Positions 1-9,926 of a stretch of DNA of 64,000 nucleotides are shown here, piece by piece. Source of the DNA: Leptospira vanthielii serovar Holland str. Waz Holland = ATCC 700522 (GTDB lineage: Bacteria; Spirochaetota; Leptospiria; Leptospirales; Leptospiraceae); assembly GCF_000332455.1 (NCBI RefSeq), contig NZ_AOGY02000072.1, forward strand, positions 161,337 to 225,336, read 5' to 3'. Numbering within the stretch: position 1 is the stretch's first letter; each line of letters begins with the position of its first letter. A program made the translations under genes and the position numbers. Below the pieces are notes generated by a model. The model saw only the letters and a program-made list of their open reading frames with translations, ran no database searches and was not told the DNA's origin.

Positions 1-293
1 GACTCAGGAACTAACTCCGATTTCATGGAAAGGCCAGAATTTTGGTAATGTTTGAATTCTTTGACAAGTATCTCTCCACGTTCCATCATAGAACGAAGAG
101 CCACCATTTTTGATTCGATGACAGCAACTGTGGCATCTAACTCGCGTATGGTTTCCTGAGTAGCCATATCAATGGCCCGATTCAGTTTTTTATCGTAATA
201 CTCCCCAACGGCTTTTTGGACTTTCGCAGAGATGAATACATACATCATCCCACAAAATAATAAATTAATTAGAACAAGGGAAAAAAGTTCCAT
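1..293 (-). CDS. membrane-anchored hypothetical protein, partial at window edge
   Basis: The visible 97 residues begin with a hydrophobic segment (about residues 3-20, then a short polar stretch) followed by a charged, helix-prone region, as in a single-pass protein with a cytoplasmic coiled coil. The start ATG at 293 follows an AGGAG ribosome site; an ATG five bases upstream is out of frame and stops at once. It is the last visible gene of the flagellar regulator run, 46 bp after the small protein at 340-630. No family is recognised. The C-terminus lies outside the window, so its length and function cannot be judged. Confidence 0.7.
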   Translation of the reverse strand, partial: MELFSLVLINLLFCGMMYVFISAKVQKAVGEYYDKKLNRAIDMATQETIRELDATVAVIESKMVALRSMMERGEILVKEFKHYQNSGLSMKSELVPE

Positions 294-339
294 GCCATTC
301 TCCTACAGAACATTTCCAACAACATTCCGAGTGAGAACT

Positions 340-630
340 TTAAGCTTTTAAATCAAAACGAAATCCACTTTCCAAACTAGGGCGGTCATAAATGACTCCT
401 TCTTTGGAATAAGCATAAACCGAATTTTCTTTGTCTTGTTTCGGTTTTGCCGCCGAACTTTGGCTCCCTGATTTTGTATCAGGAACCGTTTGGGCCCGGT
501 TTTGGGTTTGGATCACAACCTTTTGCAATTCCACCACCTGGTTTTGGTGGGTGAAGGGATTCTCTGCCTGGGCCCTACGTGCAAAATCGTAGTGGTGGGC
601 GATGCTCGCGAAGTTTTCGTTTAGAATCAT
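340..630 (-). CDS. small conserved-looking hypothetical protein (96 aa)
   Basis: A soluble, polar protein without a signal peptide or membrane segment; the middle is rich in Gln, Ser and Lys and probably disordered. A strong AGGAGG site overlaps the end of the upstream DUF342 gene, with only 11 bp between the genes, so translation from the same message is likely. Its place after fliA and the FapA-like gene suggests a flagellar or motility-linked role, but this is inference from position only; I do not recognise a domain. Confidence 0.65.
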   Translation of the reverse strand: MILNENFASIAHHYDFARRAQAENPFTHQNQVVELQKVVIQTQNRAQTVPDTKSGSQSSAAKPKQDKENSVYAYSKEGVIYDRPSLESGFRFDLKA

Positions 631-641
631 CGGAATGCCTC

Positions 642-2633
642 CTAATTCTTAGACTTACCACGCCCTCTCTTTTTTCTCCAGTCATTTTTCTGTTCGTCTG
701 GATCTTCGTAGGGAGCGCTGCGATCCTGGGACTCTTCTTCGTAAAAAGTCTTTGCTTTGGTCTCGTGGCGGAGTTTGAACTCCGCATTGCGGATGCGGAT
801 GGTAACACCGGGGAAAATGGTCTTCTCGACCGAAATACGGCCACTGGCGGCCTGTTCATCCATATATTCGGTAAGGGTTTGGATGTCCTTTCCTGCCTCA
901 GCAATGCGCTTTTCGAGTTTTTTGGTACCGGCATCCAATTTCTGCAAATGGGCGTCTTGTTCGGCAGTAAAACTGGCAGGATCGACATCTTTACGCGCTT
1001 TAAGCGTGCGCAAGGTTTTTGTGAGTTGGTCCAGTTTGTCCTGGTTTTCTTTTCGTTTCTCTTCGTATTCCTGAATCTGTTTTAAGATCTTGGGATTGTT
1101 TCCCACGATAAGATCGGTTTGAGGGTTGGCTTGGGATCCAATAATTTTGGCAGAAATGAGTTGGGCGGCCTGTATGGTTCCCCCCACAATCTGTCCCCGT
1201 TTTCCCTTACAGGAAATTTTCCCCCCCGCCATCAGATGCGAATGTAAAATTCCTTCTTGGACGATGATGTCTTTTTCTGTAATGCAAGTGGCGTTCTGGA
1301 TGAACTTGGCGACAATGTTTCCACCGGTAGATTCGATTCGTGCCTCTTCCCTTCCCGTTACCCCTTGGCGGACAATGATGTCTCCGTCCGCTTCCACTAT
1401 GGCTTTTTGAACCGTTCCATAAATTTCGATGTTACCGGCAGCTTTTACTGAATAATTATCTTCTACGTTTCCTGTGATGATGATAGAACCAAGGAAGGTA
1501 ACATTTCCCGTGCGAACTCCCACATCTCCATTGATGCGGTAAACTGTTTCCACAGAAAGTCTTCCGGCCGCGTATAACACCTGTCCGTTGACCTCGGCAG
1601 TGAGACGCATTTTGTCTTCGGAAAGAATGGTTCCTTTTCCTTGTTTGAGTTCGGTATCCAAACCATCTTTGGCTGCGAGTACCATCCCAAACAAGTTGCG
1701 CCCAAACTTTCCTTTTTCTGCAGGGAGTTTTTCTGCAAGAAGTTGTCCCACAACAACGTTTTCAATCATATCTAAGTCTTTGTAATCGACTCGACCTGAT
1801 TGGTCTTCCTTGAAGTTGATTTTCTTTTCCGTACGGACATAGTATTTAATTTCCGCATTTTTACCGTTTACCGGGAAATCACCTTCAGCCCCAATGAAAG
1901 GTTTATTATGAATGTCTTCATCTAGGGCTTTGCGAATCTCATCTTCTTTGAGTCCGTGAGCCACACCCATCCCTTTGAGAGCTGCCACTATATCAGAAAC
2001 TTCTAAATCACGGCCACCGGGTCTTGCTGGAAACACAGTCACAAAGGCTCTCATGTTTTCCTGGGCAATTTCTACGTTGCAACTAGAATCATTTCCAGCT
2101 TTAGGTTTCTGGTTGGATATGAGAACGGGTTCCCCTTTTTTATCTTTAAGGATTTTATTAATTAAGTTTTGATCAACACCCGCCACACCCCGAAACGAAA
2201 GTTTTTTGGAAACATCCGCTGTGGTCATGGCAAGCCCTTCCCCACTCGGAGGATATACGGTAATAAATACACCGGTTCTATAAATTTTAACTGTGACCCG
2301 ACCATCTTTATTTTTTGGTGTGACGAGTTCTTTTAAGTCTTTAGAAACTAATTTTCCACTACCACCCGTTAGGTGTTCATCTAAAAGGCTGAGTTCATCC
2401 AAAAGCATATCATCAGGAATGATGGAGGCCCGGATATGATATGGTTCAGAAAAGAATAAAGATTTTTTTCCTCTTTTTAAAACAGTATAATCAATTTCAT
2501 GAACTTTGCGGCCAAGATGTTGTGATGCGATTGCCAGACACTCTTCGATGGTATCGGCTATAACTTCCACTTGTTCTTTTTCCTTACGGTCGAACTCTTT
2601 CAGTTCCTCTGTAAGAAATTCAGTGAGAGACAT
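642..2633 (-). CDS. fapA: DUF342 / FapA family protein
   Basis: A 663-residue protein with the architecture of the FapA (DUF342) family: an N-terminal region of about 60 residues resembling the Jag N-domain, a long middle, a Gly/Val/Ile-rich right-handed beta-helix at about residues 330-510 with repeating short strands, then a coiled coil at about 510-590. Members sit beside flagellar or cell-shape genes in many bacteria; the Vibrio member affects polar flagellar assembly through FlhF/FlhG-type factors. Here the gene starts 6 bp after fliA and lies in the flhF-flhG-fliA run, which fits that role. The biochemical activity of the family is not settled. Confidence 0.85.
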   Translation of the reverse strand: MSLTEFLTEELKEFDRKEKEQVEVIADTIEECLAIASQHLGRKVHEIDYTVLKRGKKSLFFSEPYHIRASIIPDDMLLDELSLLDEHLTGGSGKLVSKDLKELVTPKNKDGRVTVKIYRTGVFITVYPPSGEGLAMTTADVSKKLSFRGVAGVDQNLINKILKDKKGEPVLISNQKPKAGNDSSCNVEIAQENMRAFVTVFPARPGGRDLEVSDIVAALKGMGVAHGLKEDEIRKALDEDIHNKPFIGAEGDFPVNGKNAEIKYYVRTEKKINFKEDQSGRVDYKDLDMIENVVVGQLLAEKLPAEKGKFGRNLFGMVLAAKDGLDTELKQGKGTILSEDKMRLTAEVNGQVLYAAGRLSVETVYRINGDVGVRTGNVTFLGSIIITGNVEDNYSVKAAGNIEIYGTVQKAIVEADGDIIVRQGVTGREEARIESTGGNIVAKFIQNATCITEKDIIVQEGILHSHLMAGGKISCKGKRGQIVGGTIQAAQLISAKIIGSQANPQTDLIVGNNPKILKQIQEYEEKRKENQDKLDQLTKTLRTLKARKDVDPASFTAEQDAHLQKLDAGTKKLEKRIAEAGKDIQTLTEYMDEQAASGRISVEKTIFPGVTIRIRNAEFKLRHETKAKTFYEEESQDRSAPYEDPDEQKNDWRKKRGRGKSKN

Positions 2634-2639
2634 ATCTGT

Positions 2640-3440
2640 TTACCTTTTTTGGATTGCGGATTTTACTTTAGAGAGTTTGCTGCGAAGTCTTGCGACTGCT
2701 TTTGTGTGGAGCTGCGAAATCCGAGATTCCGTAACTTCTAAAACTTCACCAATTTCTTTTAGAGTGAGGTCTTCATAATAATAGAGTACGATGACTTTCT
2801 TTTCTTTTTCAGGTAAGGATTGAATAGCTTCTACGATAACGTTTTTGATTTCTTCTTTTTCGATGATATTGTCTGGGTTCATATTCATCGGAGACTCTAA
2901 AGTTTCCATAAAGGAAACTTCGTCGTTCTCATCACCAAGAAACCAAATATCATTTAGAGAGACAAGAGAGGTTCCAGAAAGTTTGGCAAGTAACGAGTTG
3001 TATTCTTCCATAGAGACACCGAGTTCTTTAGCGATCTCTTCATCTTCCACTTTTTTGCCTTCTTTGTTCTCAAGCATGGCAATGATGTTTTCCAACTGTT
3101 TTGCTTTTTGGCGGATAGAACGAGGGATCCAATCCACACTTCTAAGTTCGTCAAAAATTGACCCCCGAATCCGGGTCATGGCATAAGTTTTGAATTTAAT
3201 TTCGCGAGAAGGGTCGAATTTTTCGATGGCGTCTAACAGGCCAAAAACGCCGTAACTGACAAGGTCTTCAAATTCGACATTTTGAGGCATGCCAATGGCA
3301 ATCCGCCCAGCCACGTGTTTGACGAGAGGTGAATATTTTTCAACAAGGTAACTTCGGATCTCCGCATCCTTTGTGACGCGGTATTGTTTCCAAAGATCTG
3401 TCTCATCAAACTGATTGTATTTGTCTAGCAATCTTGACAT
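2640..3440 (-). CDS. fliA: RNA polymerase sigma-28 factor FliA/WhiG type
   Basis: A 266-residue sigma-70 family protein of the FliA/WhiG class, which directs RNA polymerase to late flagellar, motor and chemotaxis promoters. Region 2 is clear ([20 protein letters not shown], then [20 protein letters not shown]), region 3 follows at about residues 120-190, and region 4 carries the helix-turn-helix [20 protein letters not shown] near the C-terminus. Length matches the family. It is separated from the upstream small membrane gene by 102 bp, the only real gap in this run, so it may have its own promoter; a weak 6-bp hairpin lies at 3504-3527. No anti-sigma FlgM is seen in the window. Confidence 0.95.
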   Translation of the reverse strand: MSRLLDKYNQFDETDLWKQYRVTKDAEIRSYLVEKYSPLVKHVAGRIAIGMPQNVEFEDLVSYGVFGLLDAIEKFDPSREIKFKTYAMTRIRGSIFDELRSVDWIPRSIRQKAKQLENIIAMLENKEGKKVEDEEIAKELGVSMEEYNSLLAKLSGTSLVSLNDIWFLGDENDEVSFMETLESPMNMNPDNIIEKEEIKNVIVEAIQSLPEKEKKVIVLYYYEDLTLKEIGEVLEVTESRISQLHTKAVARLRSKLSKVKSAIQKR

Positions 3441-3542
3441 AGGGAACCGAAGTACGGAATCTCTTTACTTTATAGAAAAAATCGTATAGAAAGGGAAATT
3501 ACAAGAGGATTTTTTCTTATGTCCTCTAAAAACAGTAATTTT

Positions 3543-4016
3543 TCAACCCTCCTGGGTATCATCCTTCGCCATCATGGTACGAATGGCCTCTGCCATGAGT
3601 TTTGGCTCGTTTTTGATCGCAATTTTGTCCACAATGATATGATCGCCAAATTTTCCAGACTTCGCCATAGCAAGTTTTGCATCCACGGCGCTATCCCCCA
3701 CCTGTTGGACTCCATAATCATCAGACCCGACAGAATCAGACCGAGAAGGTTCCATCCCACCGTGTTCCTGGTCATAGTCTTCCGAATGGCCTGTGCCACC
3801 GAACCCACCAATGGAAAATGTAGATAAGAACTCTAAAAATTCAGGGACTTTCTTTTGTAAGACAGAAAAAATACCAAATCCCAATCCACCAAAAGCAAAC
3901 GTGGAGATAAGGGAGACAAAGAGTATATAACCGAGTCGGTTTCCAACAAGAAACCCACAGACGGTACTGATGATGGCTCCGAGAACCGCAAACCCCAGTA
4001 CAAACCCGATCTGCAC
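3543..4016 (-). CDS. small membrane protein between flhG and fliA
   Basis: 157 residues with two closely spaced hydrophobic helices in the first 60 residues, a Gly/Ser/Asp-rich linker (about 70-105) and a short soluble C-terminal region. It starts with GTG directly after the flhG stop codon, so the two are translationally coupled. I recognise no domain. Position in the flagellar regulator operon suggests it works with FlhF/FlhG, perhaps at the membrane, but that is inference. Confidence 0.7.
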   Translation of the reverse strand: MQIGFVLGFAVLGAIISTVCGFLVGNRLGYILFVSLISTFAFGGLGFGIFSVLQKKVPEFLEFLSTFSIGGFGGTGHSEDYDQEHGGMEPSRSDSVGSDDYGVQQVGDSAVDAKLAMAKSGKFGDHIIVDKIAIKNEPKLMAEAIRTMMAKDDTQEG

Positions 4017-4940
4017 TTAGTTGTCTTCCTCCATGTCCTCTTGCATTTCCTTCTCTTTGGTGTCTACGAAGCTAAAGAATTTTTTAAAGAAACCAGTGAG
4101 TCCTTCCTCATCCGAATAACCACCTTCGGTTTGTAAGAGGGTGTGTGTGACTCTTGTAAGGCAAGCTGCTGCCTTAGAACGAGGAGCTCCAATGATGAAT
4201 GGTTTTTGTTCCCTGATGGACTTCTCAACCTCTTCGTCTTGGAAAATAAAACCTAAGTTCTCTACTTGCACTTCTAAAAATTGGCCAGAGATATCGATGA
4301 CACGGTCGGCTACTTTTTTCCCTTCAATCGCAGAACGCACACGGTTCACGATGATTTTGAGATTTTTGTCTTTGGATTGAGAAACAATCGATTTGATTAG
4401 GCCATAAGAGTCGGTAATGGAGGTAGGTTCTGGTGTTGTGACAACAATCACTTCATCGGCAGGCATCACAAGGCCAATGACATTGGCAGAAATCCCAGCA
4501 CCGGTGTCTATGATCATTACATCATAACGATCCAGCTCTACGAATCCTTTGATTAAATTATTTCTTTGTGTTTCATTTAGGTTGGCAAGTTGGGAATAAC
4601 CAGAAGCCCCTGCAATGATGTCCACACCTTCTGGAGTGGAGATCACGATGTCTTTGAGGGATTTGTGGCCTTTCACCACGTGGTATAAATTGTATTTCGG
4701 AATGATTCCAAGAAGGACGTTTACGTTCGCAAGACCCAAGTCACCGTCAAAGATCAAAACTTTGAGTCCGGTTTTTGCAATGGAGATGGCGAGGTTGACA
4801 GATACAGTACTTTTACCCACACCACCTTTACCCGAAGCTACCGCGATGATTTTGGTTTTTTTAACTGTATCCTGGGGTTGAACAAGTTTTAATCCAGCAC
4901 CAGATTCAGTGAGCTTTCTAAGATTTGCAGCTTGGTCCAT
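4017..4940 (-). CDS. flhG: FlhG, MinD-like ATPase controlling flagellar number
   Basis: A 307-residue ParA/MinD-family ATPase. The deviant Walker A motif [15 protein letters not shown] lies at about residues 37-51, the switch I region [15 protein letters not shown] follows, and Walker B is [10 protein letters not shown]. FlhG partners with FlhF to set flagellar number and position; in spirochetes the pair controls periplasmic flagella. It starts 35 bp after flhF with a good AGGGG site and is coupled to the small membrane protein that follows. An acidic C-terminal tail ([11 protein letters not shown]) ends the protein. Confidence 0.93.
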   Translation of the reverse strand: MDQAANLRKLTESGAGLKLVQPQDTVKKTKIIAVASGKGGVGKSTVSVNLAISIAKTGLKVLIFDGDLGLANVNVLLGIIPKYNLYHVVKGHKSLKDIVISTPEGVDIIAGASGYSQLANLNETQRNNLIKGFVELDRYDVMIIDTGAGISANVIGLVMPADEVIVVTTPEPTSITDSYGLIKSIVSQSKDKNLKIIVNRVRSAIEGKKVADRVIDISGQFLEVQVENLGFIFQDEEVEKSIREQKPFIIGAPRSKAAACLTRVTHTLLQTEGGYSDEEGLTGFFKKFFSFVDTKEKEMQEDMEEDN

Positions 4941-4975
4941 CGTTACCCCTAGGCGTTAAAGGATAACGACGCTCG

Positions 4976-6319
4976 TCACACGGTCTTTTCGAAGACCTCG
5001 CCCGCTATCCCTTTCAATTTTTCCGGAAAAATTACACATTCGGCAAGAAGTTTTTTCGAGGCATTTAGGATATCAAAAGGAACATCCTGGCCTACACTTA
5101 AAAATGCGAATTCCCTGTGAATAGTATCGGCTAATTCCACTACAGAACCTAAAAATTCTGCTTCATCCAGCTTCGTTAATAAAATTCTTTTGTACCCGAC
5201 CGATTCATAAGCGTTGGCGACGGCAAGGGCATTGTCTTTCGAAACAGTGGAGGAAAGCACTAAGATGGTTTCAATATAATCCTTTTCCCCAAAAACTTGG
5301 TAGAATTCCTGAAGTTTTTCCAGGTTTTCCGACTTTCGATGGGAATAACCAGCCGTATCGACAAGGATGAGTTCAGATCCATCACGAACAATTGTCTCTT
5401 TCATTTTGCGCAAATCTTTGGCGGCATAAAATGGCAATCCCATCGCATCCGCATAAAACTTAAGTTGGTCAATAGCGGCAATCCGGTAGTTGTCCGTTGT
5501 ATAAAGGGAAACTTTTTTACCCATGTGCAAACTGTATTTAGCGGCCAGTTTTGCTATAGATGTTGTTTTTCCTGATCCAGTAGGACCTACAAAAAAAATG
5601 ATTTTACGTTTTCCCCTTGGAGTTCCACTAAAAAGATCCGAGTCAATTTGGATCCTTTCTTCTAAATAAGTCACTGCTTTGTCGGTAACATTCGCATAAC
5701 GTGTGAGATCGACCGCCGATAACCTACGCTCCAGAGCCACGGCCATCTCTTCCAAAAATCCAGAAGACATACCTTCATTTAACAGACGATCTACGAGTTT
5801 TTGAATATGAGGGTGACGTTCCGGGGTTTGCGATTTGGTGGAGGGTGCAACCTCTAAGATAGAGTCTCTGGCTTCAGATAGAGAAAGGCCTACAGGTCTT
5901 TCTTCATGGACTTCCATTGCATAAACAGGCGGATTCTGTCTACGACGTCGCTCGGAAAAAGGACGCACGGCATCAATATTCTTTTTCCGGACATGCAGGT
6001 TTCCCCCAGTTCCAATAGATACCGAATGATTGGATCCAATCCCCACAAGGCCTGATTCAGGAATAGAATCCGTTCGTTGTTTTTGTTTGATGAGTTCTTT
6101 GAGATCCTTTAACTTACGTTCAATTCTCTCTTTGGAATTTTGTTTTTCGGGGACACCCACATCGATTTCATACATACGTTGCGCCATAAGACCTGTGCCA
6201 AAGAGCCCACCTTCTGTGATCACTCTTTGGTCGTAGAGATGTGCCTCAGGACCATATTTCATCTTCATCTGCATAATGCAGTCTTGTAAGTCTTTACCTC
6301 GGATTTTTACAAAATCCAT
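4976..6319 (-). CDS. flhF: FlhF, SRP-like GTPase of flagellar placement
   Basis: A 447-residue SRP-family GTPase. The N-terminal B domain (about 1-150) is variable; the helical N domain precedes the G domain, where G1 is GPTGSGKTTS, G3 is DTAG and G4 is TKLD. FlhF recruits early flagellar parts to the pole and is stimulated by FlhG, encoded just downstream. The reading frame is open 27 codons further up, but the ATG at 6319 has a GGGGGA ribosome site and begins MDFVKIRGKDLQD, the usual FlhF N-terminus, so it is preferred. It is the first gene of the minus-strand run and diverges from mnmD. Confidence 0.94.
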   Translation of the reverse strand: MDFVKIRGKDLQDCIMQMKMKYGPEAHLYDQRVITEGGLFGTGLMAQRMYEIDVGVPEKQNSKERIERKLKDLKELIKQKQRTDSIPESGLVGIGSNHSVSIGTGGNLHVRKKNIDAVRPFSERRRRQNPPVYAMEVHEERPVGLSLSEARDSILEVAPSTKSQTPERHPHIQKLVDRLLNEGMSSGFLEEMAVALERRLSAVDLTRYANVTDKAVTYLEERIQIDSDLFSGTPRGKRKIIFFVGPTGSGKTTSIAKLAAKYSLHMGKKVSLYTTDNYRIAAIDQLKFYADAMGLPFYAAKDLRKMKETIVRDGSELILVDTAGYSHRKSENLEKLQEFYQVFGEKDYIETILVLSSTVSKDNALAVANAYESVGYKRILLTKLDEAEFLGSVVELADTIHREFAFLSVGQDVPFDILNASKKLLAECVIFPEKLKGIAGEVFEKTV

Positions 6320-6393
6320 AGAATATCCCCCGAACCTGGGAAAAATATGCAAAGTACCCTCGATTTGGAAAGCCTTTTTTATGAGACATAATA

Positions 6394-6407
6394 AATTCAA
6401 GTGAATT
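6394..6407. repeat. short inverted repeat in flhF-mnmD divergent region
   Basis: AATTCA-AG-TGAATT is a perfect 6-bp inverted repeat midway between the divergent starts of flhF (6319) and mnmD (6548). It could be an operator for either gene, but short AT-rich palindromes arise by chance in this base composition. No clear promoter hexamers were settled on. Confidence 0.25.
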
Positions 6408-6547
6408 ATGATAGTTTTGGGTGAGAACTTGGAATTTTAGGACTGTCTGGCTGAAATGGCTAGCGATATTCTATTTTAGTGAGTGGATTTCGAGATTCGG
6501 TTTCCAAGGTATGCCTCTTGCAAAAACTAGGGGATAACTTTTCCATT

Positions 6548-7291
6548 ATGCCCCCTACCCCAAAAAATCATCCCGAAACTTCCATTGAATTCAAAGACGG
6601 GGTTCCGGTTTCTAAATTATTCGACGATGTGTATTTCTCAAAACAAGGTGGGTGGGAAGAATCACATTTTGTATTCTTAGAAGGAAACGGAATCCAATCG
6701 AAGTGGGAACAAAGCGGCACGTCCACCTTTCGCATTGGCGAATTAGGATTTGGATCAGGGCTCAATATTTTTGTAACTTTAGAGGTTTGGAAGTTCACCA
6801 ATAATCCTCCACCCGTTGCATTCATTAGCCTAGAAGGATATCCTTTAACGACAAACATTCTACTAACATTAAATACGAGTTATCCGAACAAAAACCTTTG
6901 GTTTGAAGAATTGATTCATTCTTATGAATCTGCAATCCAAATATGGGAAAAGGATCCTTCAGAAAATCTATGGACTTATACATGGGATCATCCTAACAAC
7001 CAACATCCATTTACATTACAAGTTTACTTTGGGGATATCAGAGATTGTTTACCTAAGTTTCCAGAAATCCATTCCTGGTATTTAGATGGTTTTTCACCTA
7101 TGAAAAATCCAGATATGTGGTCTTCAGATGTGCTTAAGCAGTTACGTGAAAAATCCGTCAAAGGAACTAGTTTTGCCACTTTCTCCTCTGCCGGTTTTTT
7201 ACGAAGGAATCTCGCAGAACTTGGATTTGTTGTAGAAAAGAAAAAAGGATTCGGCCGCAAACGTGAGATGATATCCGGATTTTTAAAATAA
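6548..7291 (+). CDS. mnmD: tRNA (mnm5s2U34) methyltransferase, MnmD/MnmC1 domain alone
   Basis: A 247-residue protein matching the methyltransferase half of MnmC (DUF752), which makes mnm5s2U from nm5s2U at tRNA wobble position 34 with S-adenosylmethionine. The SAM loop is GELGFGSGLN at about residues 58-67 and the family signature YLDGFSPMKNPDMWS sits near residue 180. In E. coli it is fused to the FAD oxidase; here the oxidase is the next gene, 6 bp downstream. The frame is open back to a GTG at 6479; the ATG at 6548 was chosen because MPPTPKNHPETSIEFKDGVP resembles family starts, but the ribosome site (AGGGG) is 14 bases away, so the start is uncertain. Confidence 0.88.
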   Translation: MPPTPKNHPETSIEFKDGVPVSKLFDDVYFSKQGGWEESHFVFLEGNGIQSKWEQSGTSTFRIGELGFGSGLNIFVTLEVWKFTNNPPPVAFISLEGYPLTTNILLTLNTSYPNKNLWFEELIHSYESAIQIWEKDPSENLWTYTWDHPNNQHPFTLQVYFGDIRDCLPKFPEIHSWYLDGFSPMKNPDMWSSDVLKQLREKSVKGTSFATFSSAGFLRRNLAELGFVVEKKKGFGRKREMISGFLK

Positions 7292-7297
7292 AAACTT

Positions 7298-8491
7298 ATG
7301 GATCATCAGGAAAAAATTGCAGTCGTTGTAGGAGCAGGAATCGCCGGTGCCAGCATTTGTTTGGCGCTAAACAAAAGAAACATAAAAACGATTTTATTGG
7401 ATTCAGACACAGGGCCTGCAAAACATGCCAGCGGAAATCCCATTGGCGTGGTGTATCCATTCCTCACCAAACACAAAACAACGGAGTCAGAATTTTCCCT
7501 AGCTGCTTTCCAATACTTTCTATCAATTTGGGATAAGTTTCATTTAAAAAAACTTGTTCCTCATGCAGATGGTATTTTTTTTCTTATGGATACAAAAGAA
7601 TCTTACGATCGTTATTCGAATGCAATCATATCTAATCAGATTCAAAACCATACCGCAAAGGAAAGTATCGAACCATTTTCTGGCTCCCCTTCCCTTTTTT
7701 TTCCCGAAGGGAAATCTGTCTCTCCCGTAGATCTGACAAAACAAATCCTGACTCTATCTAACCCACTTACAAAATATTCCTGTAAATTACTTAGCTGGAA
7801 GGAAGAGGATAATGAATCCAAAGTTCTCTGCCAAACTTCGGAAGGCGAAATCGAATGTGATTATTTATTTCTAACCCAAGGATACCAATTTGCTGACGAT
7901 CCTCATTTGGAATGGCTTCCCTTACGGAAAGTGAGAGGACAAATTGTGAAAATTCCCGAGCAAAAACAGACCAACACATATGGAATTTTATATGGCGACT
8001 ATATCACTGCAGCGATTGATGGATATCAGGTTTTAGGTGCCACATTTGATGAATTCAAATTAGAAGAAGAACCAAGGCCAGAAGAATCCGAATCTATGTG
8101 GAAAGAACTACTGACCAGATTGCCAAACCTTTCTTCTTTATGGGAGCCACAAAACCCTCGTTTGTTTGCAACTAGGGTCAGCTACAGAACCCAATCGCAA
8201 GACCGCCATCCCATTGTAGGGAAATTGCCTAACATCTCTAAACTAGACTTATCTGTTAAATACCAAAACTTACTTCGGAATGCAGACAAAAAGATGAATA
8301 TTCCTTATTATGAATCTGTGGGAATTCTCAATGGACTTGGATCACGAGGACTCACCCATGCATTGTATTCGGCAGAGATACTTGTTTCTTCTATGTTGGA
8401 AGAAACAAGTCCAATATCAGAAACAACTTTTAAGTCTTTGAAACCAGACCGTTTTTTGATTCGTATGTGGAAACGAGACCAGCTAACATAG
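7298..8491 (+). CDS. mnmC: FAD-dependent cmnm5s2U34 oxidoreductase, MnmC2 domain alone
   Basis: A 397-residue DAO-fold FAD enzyme matching the C-terminal half of MnmC, which removes the carboxymethyl group of cmnm5s2U34 to give nm5s2U34. The Rossmann FAD motif is VVGAGIAGASICLAL at about residues 10-24, followed by the family element HASGNPIGVVYPFLT; the C-terminal FAD-contact region contains GLGSRGLTHAL. It works with the product of the upstream gene. Its last 62 bp overlap the end of lpxK on the opposite strand. Confidence 0.9.
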   Translation: MDHQEKIAVVVGAGIAGASICLALNKRNIKTILLDSDTGPAKHASGNPIGVVYPFLTKHKTTESEFSLAAFQYFLSIWDKFHLKKLVPHADGIFFLMDTKESYDRYSNAIISNQIQNHTAKESIEPFSGSPSLFFPEGKSVSPVDLTKQILTLSNPLTKYSCKLLSWKEEDNESKVLCQTSEGEIECDYLFLTQGYQFADDPHLEWLPLRKVRGQIVKIPEQKQTNTYGILYGDYITAAIDGYQVLGATFDEFKLEEEPRPEESESMWKELLTRLPNLSSLWEPQNPRLFATRVSYRTQSQDRHPIVGKLPNISKLDLSVKYQNLLRNADKKMNIPYYESVGILNGLGSRGLTHALYSAEILVSSMLEETSPISETTFKSLKPDRFLIRMWKRDQLT

Positions 8492-9524
8492 ATTTCAACT
8501 CTTTATCTTCCTCAACGGAAACTTGGATTAGTAACAAACCGACTCGGATATTTTTTTTTCCTAGTTCTCCTATAAAACTGACATCCCTTCGCATCTTAAT
8601 CCAATCTTTTTCGGTGGTGATTAGGATCTCACTTGTTTTCATTTCATTCAATAATGATAATAAGGAACCTGTTGTATATTCAAAGTGATCCGGAAAAAAT
8701 TTGGTTCGGATAGATTCTGAGAACAAAGTAGATTTTGCTGTTTCGTAAACATTCTTAGGATTTCCAACACCAGTTACCAAAAAATATTTCAAAGGCAAAT
8801 CTAAGTGTAATGGAAATGGTATTTGGATCAAATTTTGATTCAGCAAAACTTCTCTAATGGTAGCCTGGAAACTAGAATGAAAAATAGGAACAGTAACTCC
8901 GCTTTGGCTTAGGTTTTTTTTATATGGATCCAATTGTTGTTTGTTTTGCAAAGTTAACTTAGTAAAGACGATGGCATTGGCTCTTTTGCTATGATGAATC
9001 GGTTCTCGTAAAAAACCTAAAGGGAGAGTCAAACCATTCCCAAAAGGGGAATTTGCATCGAGTAAAACAAAATCAAAATCTCTATGTAAAAATTTATGTT
9101 GGAATCCATCATCCAGAATCACGATATGATTTTTGGATTGGATTTGGTTGTATAATAGAAAGGATTTTTTTCTATTTCTCCCAATGATTACCTGTACATC
9201 AGGAAACATTTCTTTATGTTGGCTTGGTTCATCCCCATACAAACTTGGTTCGAGACCACTCGGTAGAATTGCCCCTTCTATAGTTTTTGCTGCTTTATAA
9301 CCTCTGGATAAAATTGTTATCGCGTAACCAGGGTATGTTTCTTTAAAAAAACGAACCAGATATTGGACAAATGGTGTTTTGCCAGTTCCCCCCACAGTGA
9401 GATTGCCAACACTAATCACTAAAACATTCGGTAGGTGGAACGAAGAAGTCCTTTGTCTGGACCACCAGAAAAGGAAACGGTAGATCCAACTCAAAGGGTA
9501 AAGTAAATACAGAAATATGTTCAT
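8430..9524 (-). CDS. lpxK: tetraacyldisaccharide 4'-kinase LpxK
   Basis: A 364-residue inner-membrane kinase that phosphorylates the 4' position of the lipid A disaccharide. The N-terminus has a hydrophobic anchor (about residues 3-20); the P-loop SVGNLTVGGTGKTPFVQYL lies at about 37-55 and ILDDGFQH, with its catalytic Asp, at about 135-142. Its presence shows an LPS-bearing envelope, as in Leptospira. hisE lies 27 bp upstream on the same strand. The C-terminal 20 codons overlap the mnmC tail. Confidence 0.94.
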   Translation of the reverse strand: MNIFLYLLYPLSWIYRFLFWWSRQRTSSFHLPNVLVISVGNLTVGGTGKTPFVQYLVRFFKETYPGYAITILSRGYKAAKTIEGAILPSGLEPSLYGDEPSQHKEMFPDVQVIIGRNRKKSFLLYNQIQSKNHIVILDDGFQHKFLHRDFDFVLLDANSPFGNGLTLPLGFLREPIHHSKRANAIVFTKLTLQNKQQLDPYKKNLSQSGVTVPIFHSSFQATIREVLLNQNLIQIPFPLHLDLPLKYFLVTGVGNPKNVYETAKSTLFSESIRTKFFPDHFEYTTGSLLSLLNEMKTSEILITTEKDWIKMRRDVSFIGELGKKNIRVGLLLIQVSVEEDKELKSMLAGLVSTYESKNGLVSKT

Positions 9525-9551
9525 TTAGTTTCCTGCGGGAAACCTACTTAC

Positions 9552-9830
9552 TTAGCTGTGGCGTTTTTCCAATTCTTTTGCGATGGTAGATAGACTGATG
9601 CCTTTTTCCACCATAAGCACTTCTAAATGAAAAACCAAATCGGCAATTTCATGAATGAGTTCTTTTTCATTGGGATTTTTTGCTGCAATGATAACCTCAC
9701 CTGCTTCCTCACCAATTTTTTTGAGAATGCGGTCAACACCATCGCGGAAGAGTTCAGCTGTATAAGACTTTTCAGGCAATTCTTCCTTACGTTTGCGGAG
9801 TAGTTCTTCCAATTTCAGTAAAAATTCCAT
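9552..9830 (-). CDS. hisE: phosphoribosyl-ATP pyrophosphatase HisE
   Basis: A 92-residue all-alpha MazG-superfamily enzyme that hydrolyses phosphoribosyl-ATP to phosphoribosyl-AMP, the second step of histidine synthesis. The metal-binding signatures are both present: [13 protein letters not shown] at about residues 40-52 and [14 protein letters not shown] at about 60-73. Length is normal for stand-alone HisE. No other his genes are in the window; it is grouped with lpxK only. Confidence 0.93.
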   Translation of the reverse strand: MEFLLKLEELLRKRKEELPEKSYTAELFRDGVDRILKKIGEEAGEVIIAAKNPNEKELIHEIADLVFHLEVLMVEKGISLSTIAKELEKRHS

Positions 9831-9926
9831 ATTTTGACCTTCTAGCGACCATGGAAACTGCCCATTCCATTTCGAAAAAGCGAAAATTGACTATTCAAAC
9901 AAAGAGAATCCAATAGAATTCAATGG

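Noticed and set aside
579..1085. 168-residue plus-strand reading frame opposite the DUF342 gene
   Set aside because: It lies wholly inside the FapA-type coding region on the other strand, has no ribosome site or domain, and its composition mirrors the real gene.
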